64,000 nt of DNA from Marilutibacter spongiae (lineage in GTDB: Bacteria; Pseudomonadota; Gammaproteobacteria; Xanthomonadales; Xanthomonadaceae). The stretch's first letter is position 1. The number at the start of each line of letters is the position of its first letter. Both the position numbers and the translations under genes were made by a program. Positions 61,674 through 64,000 of the stretch are shown piece after piece. Location of the stretch: positions 186,001 through 250,000 of the forward strand of contig NZ_JACHTF010000001.1 of assembly GCF_014145325.1 (NCBI RefSeq), read 5' to 3'. The notes beneath the pieces were generated by a model. That model saw only the letters and a program-made list of their open reading frames with translations, was not told where the DNA came from and searched no databases.

Positions 61674-63950
61674 TCAGTCGCGGTCGAGCTCGTACACGTG
61701 GCGGCGCATGCCGCTGCCGGCGGCCTCCACCGCTTCCAGGAAATCGTGGCCCCAGCGCTCGACGTCGTAGCGCTCGACGATGTCGAACAGCTGGCGCTGG
61801 CGGGCCTCGGCCTCGTCGGCCGGCATCGCCAGCGCCTGCTCCAGGCCCAGCATCAGGTCGGCGGTGTCGTGCGGGTTGGTCAGCACCGCGCCCTTGAGCT
61901 CGGCGGCGGCGCCGGCGAACTCCGACAGCACCAGCACGCCGGCGCTGCCCTCGATGCCGTGGGCGGCGATGAACTCCTTCGACACCAGGTTGAGGCCATC
62001 GCGCAGCGGGGTGATCCACATGACGTCGGCGGCGGCGTAGTGCGCGACGACCTGGTCGAAGGGCAGGCCCCGGGCGAAGAAACGCACCGGCGTCCAGTCC
62101 AGGCGCGAGTGGCGGCCATTGATCCGGCCCACCGCCTGTTCGATCTGGGTCTGCAGCTGCCGGTAGACCGTCATCTCCTGGGCGGCCGGCACGCAGACCA
62201 TCAACAGCGTCATGGTACCGCGCAGCTCCGGTCGCTCCTCCAGCAGGCGCTCGAAGGCGAGGAGCTTTTCCAGCGAGCCCTTGGTGTAGTCCAGCCGTTC
62301 GATCGAAAGCACGAGCTTGCGTCCGTGGAACTCCATCCGTATGTGCTCGATGCGGTCGCGGACTTCGCCCTTCGACAGCATCCCGCGGATGCGGCCCATG
62401 TCGGTGCCCACCGGATGCGCGCCCAGCGACACCAGCCGGTCGCCGACCCGGATCGCGGTGGTCATGCGGTCCAGGCCCACCGCGCAGCCGTAGGTGAGGA
62501 AGCGCGGGGCGCAGCCCTCGCGCGAGACCGTCTCGAACGGCATCGCGCCGCGCACCACGTCGACGAAATTCTCGACCTGGCGGGGGATGTGGAAGCCGAT
62601 GTAGTCGCACTGCAGCAGGCTGCCGAGGATCTCGCGCCGCCAGGGCACCACGTTGAACACGTCCGCGGACGGGAAGTAGGTGTGGTGGAAGAAGGCGATC
62701 TTCAGGTCCGGGCGCATCTCGCGCAGGTAGGCCGGCACCATCCACAGGTTGTAGTCGTGCAGCCAGACGGTCGCTCCGTGCGCCGATTCCGCGGCGGCGG
62801 CCTCGGCGAACTTGCGGTTGACCTTCAGGAAGATGCGCCAGTCGCTCTCGCGGAAGCGGGCGCGCTCCCAGAAGGTGTGCAGCATCGGCCAGAAGGCTTC
62901 CTTCGAGAAGCGTTTGTAGAACGCGTCCACCTCGGACTTGCTCAGCGCCACGCGCGCGGCGGTGAGGTTGGGGTAGCGGTCGCGGTCGACGCTGGTGTGG
63001 GTCTCGAACGTGCCATGCTTGCCGTCGTCGATGCTCCACGCCACCCACGAGCCCTTGCGGCCACCGGCGAAGAAGCCCAGCAGGCTGGGGATGATCCCGT
63101 TGGGCGAGCGCGGCTGCCGGCGCTTGAGCTTGCCGTCCTCGACGTATTCCTCGTAGGGCAGGCGGTGGTAGACCATGACCAGGTCGGAGTCGCCGAAGTT
63201 GCGCGAGGCCGGGGTGCTCAGCTTGAGCTCGTCCTCCGGCAGCAGCCTGAAATGGCGGATCGCCTGCAGGATGCCGCCGCAGCCGGGCGCCTTCGCGTGC
63301 AGGACGTTGGCAAGGTGGCGAGTCGCGCGGGTCAGGGCCTTTTCCGACTCGCCGACGGCGACGCCCTGGAAGCCGGCGGTGAACATCGACAAGTCGTTGA
63401 GCGTGTCGCCGGCGACCAGCACCTTCGCGTGCGGCACGCCCAGGTGGTCGGCCAGCGCGACCAGCGTGCGTCCCTTGTCGGTGTCCGGCGGGAGGATGTC
63501 GAGGTAGCGGTCGGCCGAATACAGGACCGAGCAGCCCAGGGTTCCGGCCGCCTCCTCGATGTCCTCGCGGATGCCGGCCAGGGTGGCGGGGTCGCAGAAG
63601 TACGAGCAGCGGCGCTCCTGCGGCACGTCCTGGCGGACGAGGCCGTCGAAGCGGCCGATGACGTCGGCGACCGCATGCTCGCCCGGCCAGCGGGCGTCGA
63701 TGTCGCCCTGCAGCGGGTGCACCGGCTGCAGCGTGCGGCCGTCGACCACGGTGGCGCCGACATCGCAGATGACATGGTCGGGCCGGGGCAGGGTGGGATC
63801 CGACAACAGCGGCATGACCGCTTCCAGGCCACGCCCGGTCACGAACACCAGTTGGATCTCCGGATGGCGGTCGACCAGCCGGTACAGGTGTTGGCGGTCC
63901 TCGGCCGATCCGGCGAGGAAGGTGCCGTCGAGGTCGGTGGCCAGCAGCAT
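61674..63950 (-). CDS. Bifunctional glucosylglycerol-phosphate synthase/phosphatase (GgpPS-type)
   Basis: The 758-residue protein joins an N-terminal HAD phosphatase (DLDGTFLAG at residues 6-14, FVTGRGLEA, VAGDTLNDLSMF) to a C-terminal GT20 glycosyltransferase (from about residue 260). The GT20 part has WLHDYNLWMVPAYLRE and FFHHTYFPSADVFNVVPWRR, the GgpS variant of the trehalose-synthase motif, and GVLVLSEFAGAA. This fused order matches GgpPS enzymes that make the compatible solute glucosylglycerol in Stenotrophomonas and some Pseudomonas. A trehalose-phosphate role is the alternative. The ATG at 63950 has no visible upstream stop before the window edge. Confidence 0.83.
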   Translation of the reverse strand: MLLATDLDGTFLAGSAEDRQHLYRLVDRHPEIQLVFVTGRGLEAVMPLLSDPTLPRPDHVICDVGATVVDGRTLQPVHPLQGDIDARWPGEHAVADVIGRFDGLVRQDVPQERRCSYFCDPATLAGIREDIEEAAGTLGCSVLYSADRYLDILPPDTDKGRTLVALADHLGVPHAKVLVAGDTLNDLSMFTAGFQGVAVGESEKALTRATRHLANVLHAKAPGCGGILQAIRHFRLLPEDELKLSTPASRNFGDSDLVMVYHRLPYEEYVEDGKLKRRQPRSPNGIIPSLLGFFAGGRKGSWVAWSIDDGKHGTFETHTSVDRDRYPNLTAARVALSKSEVDAFYKRFSKEAFWPMLHTFWERARFRESDWRIFLKVNRKFAEAAAAESAHGATVWLHDYNLWMVPAYLREMRPDLKIAFFHHTYFPSADVFNVVPWRREILGSLLQCDYIGFHIPRQVENFVDVVRGAMPFETVSREGCAPRFLTYGCAVGLDRMTTAIRVGDRLVSLGAHPVGTDMGRIRGMLSKGEVRDRIEHIRMEFHGRKLVLSIERLDYTKGSLEKLLAFERLLEERPELRGTMTLLMVCVPAAQEMTVYRQLQTQIEQAVGRINGRHSRLDWTPVRFFARGLPFDQVVAHYAAADVMWITPLRDGLNLVSKEFIAAHGIEGSAGVLVLSEFAGAAAELKGAVLTNPHDTADLMLGLEQALAMPADEAEARQRQLFDIVERYDVERWGHDFLEAVEAAGSGMRRHVYELDRD

Positions 63951-64000
63951 CCGGGGTGTGGCGGAGGCGGCCGGGGCGGAAGGTGTCGCGCGTGTGTCGG

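Overview
The window is GC-rich DNA whose gene order and protein families point to a gammaproteobacterium of the Xanthomonadaceae/Lysobacteraceae (Lysobacter, Luteimonas, Stenotrophomonas or a close relative). The evidence is the lpxC end, DUF721/DciA, M23 peptidase and secA run, pilDCB beside pilA-pilR-pilS, pilSR next to sucCD, and a fused GgpPS-type glucosylglycerol enzyme. This is inference from gene content; no rRNA or tRNA gene was seen. No transposase, prophage or CRISPR array was seen.

Layout. 1-6.8 kb: probable 3' tip of lpxC, a DciA-like protein head-to-head with an M23 peptidase, a 76-bp tandem repeat array, secA, a Nudix/ThiE-like fusion and coaE. 6.8-10.7 kb: type IV pilus genes pilD, pilC and pilB on the minus strand. 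10.8-18.8 kb: eight overlapping plus-strand genes for glycan assembly (four glycosyltransferases, three methyltransferases, one flippase-like protein). 18.8-25.3 kb, minus strand: two different type IV pilins flanking a large GT-C/TPR membrane protein, then pilR and pilS. A sigma-54 promoter and upstream GTGACG repeats lie in front of the proximal pilin. The glycan genes and the GT-C protein between pilB and pilR suggest a pilin-glycosylation island.

25.5-43 kb is mostly housekeeping and secreted or regulated functions: sucC-sucD, a tautomerase-like protein, a secreted M9 collagenase with two PKD domains and a PPC domain, an M24 peptidase divergent from a GntR regulator, nadE, a G-rich heptamer array, bamD, rluD, pgeF, an NCS2-like permease and clpB with a heat-shock type promoter.

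43.1-54.9 kb is one cobalamin regulon: a B12 riboswitch, btuB, two paralogous small membrane proteins of unknown function, then cobO, cobB, cbiB, cobD, cobQ, cobU, cobT, cobC and cobS, mostly overlapping. It covers corrinoid uptake, adenosylation, amidation and nucleotide-loop assembly, but no corrin-ring synthesis, so it looks like a salvage and finishing pathway. The two membrane proteins are candidates for the missing inner-membrane transport step.

54.9-64 kb: a YbaL-type antiporter, an ABC-F protein whose inter-domain region carries an in-frame dispersed-repeat insertion, a second CPA2-type antiporter, a sodium:solute symporter, and the GgpPS-type osmolyte enzyme at the right edge. Translation starts were chosen by eye from codon, spacing and family length and can be off by a few codons.
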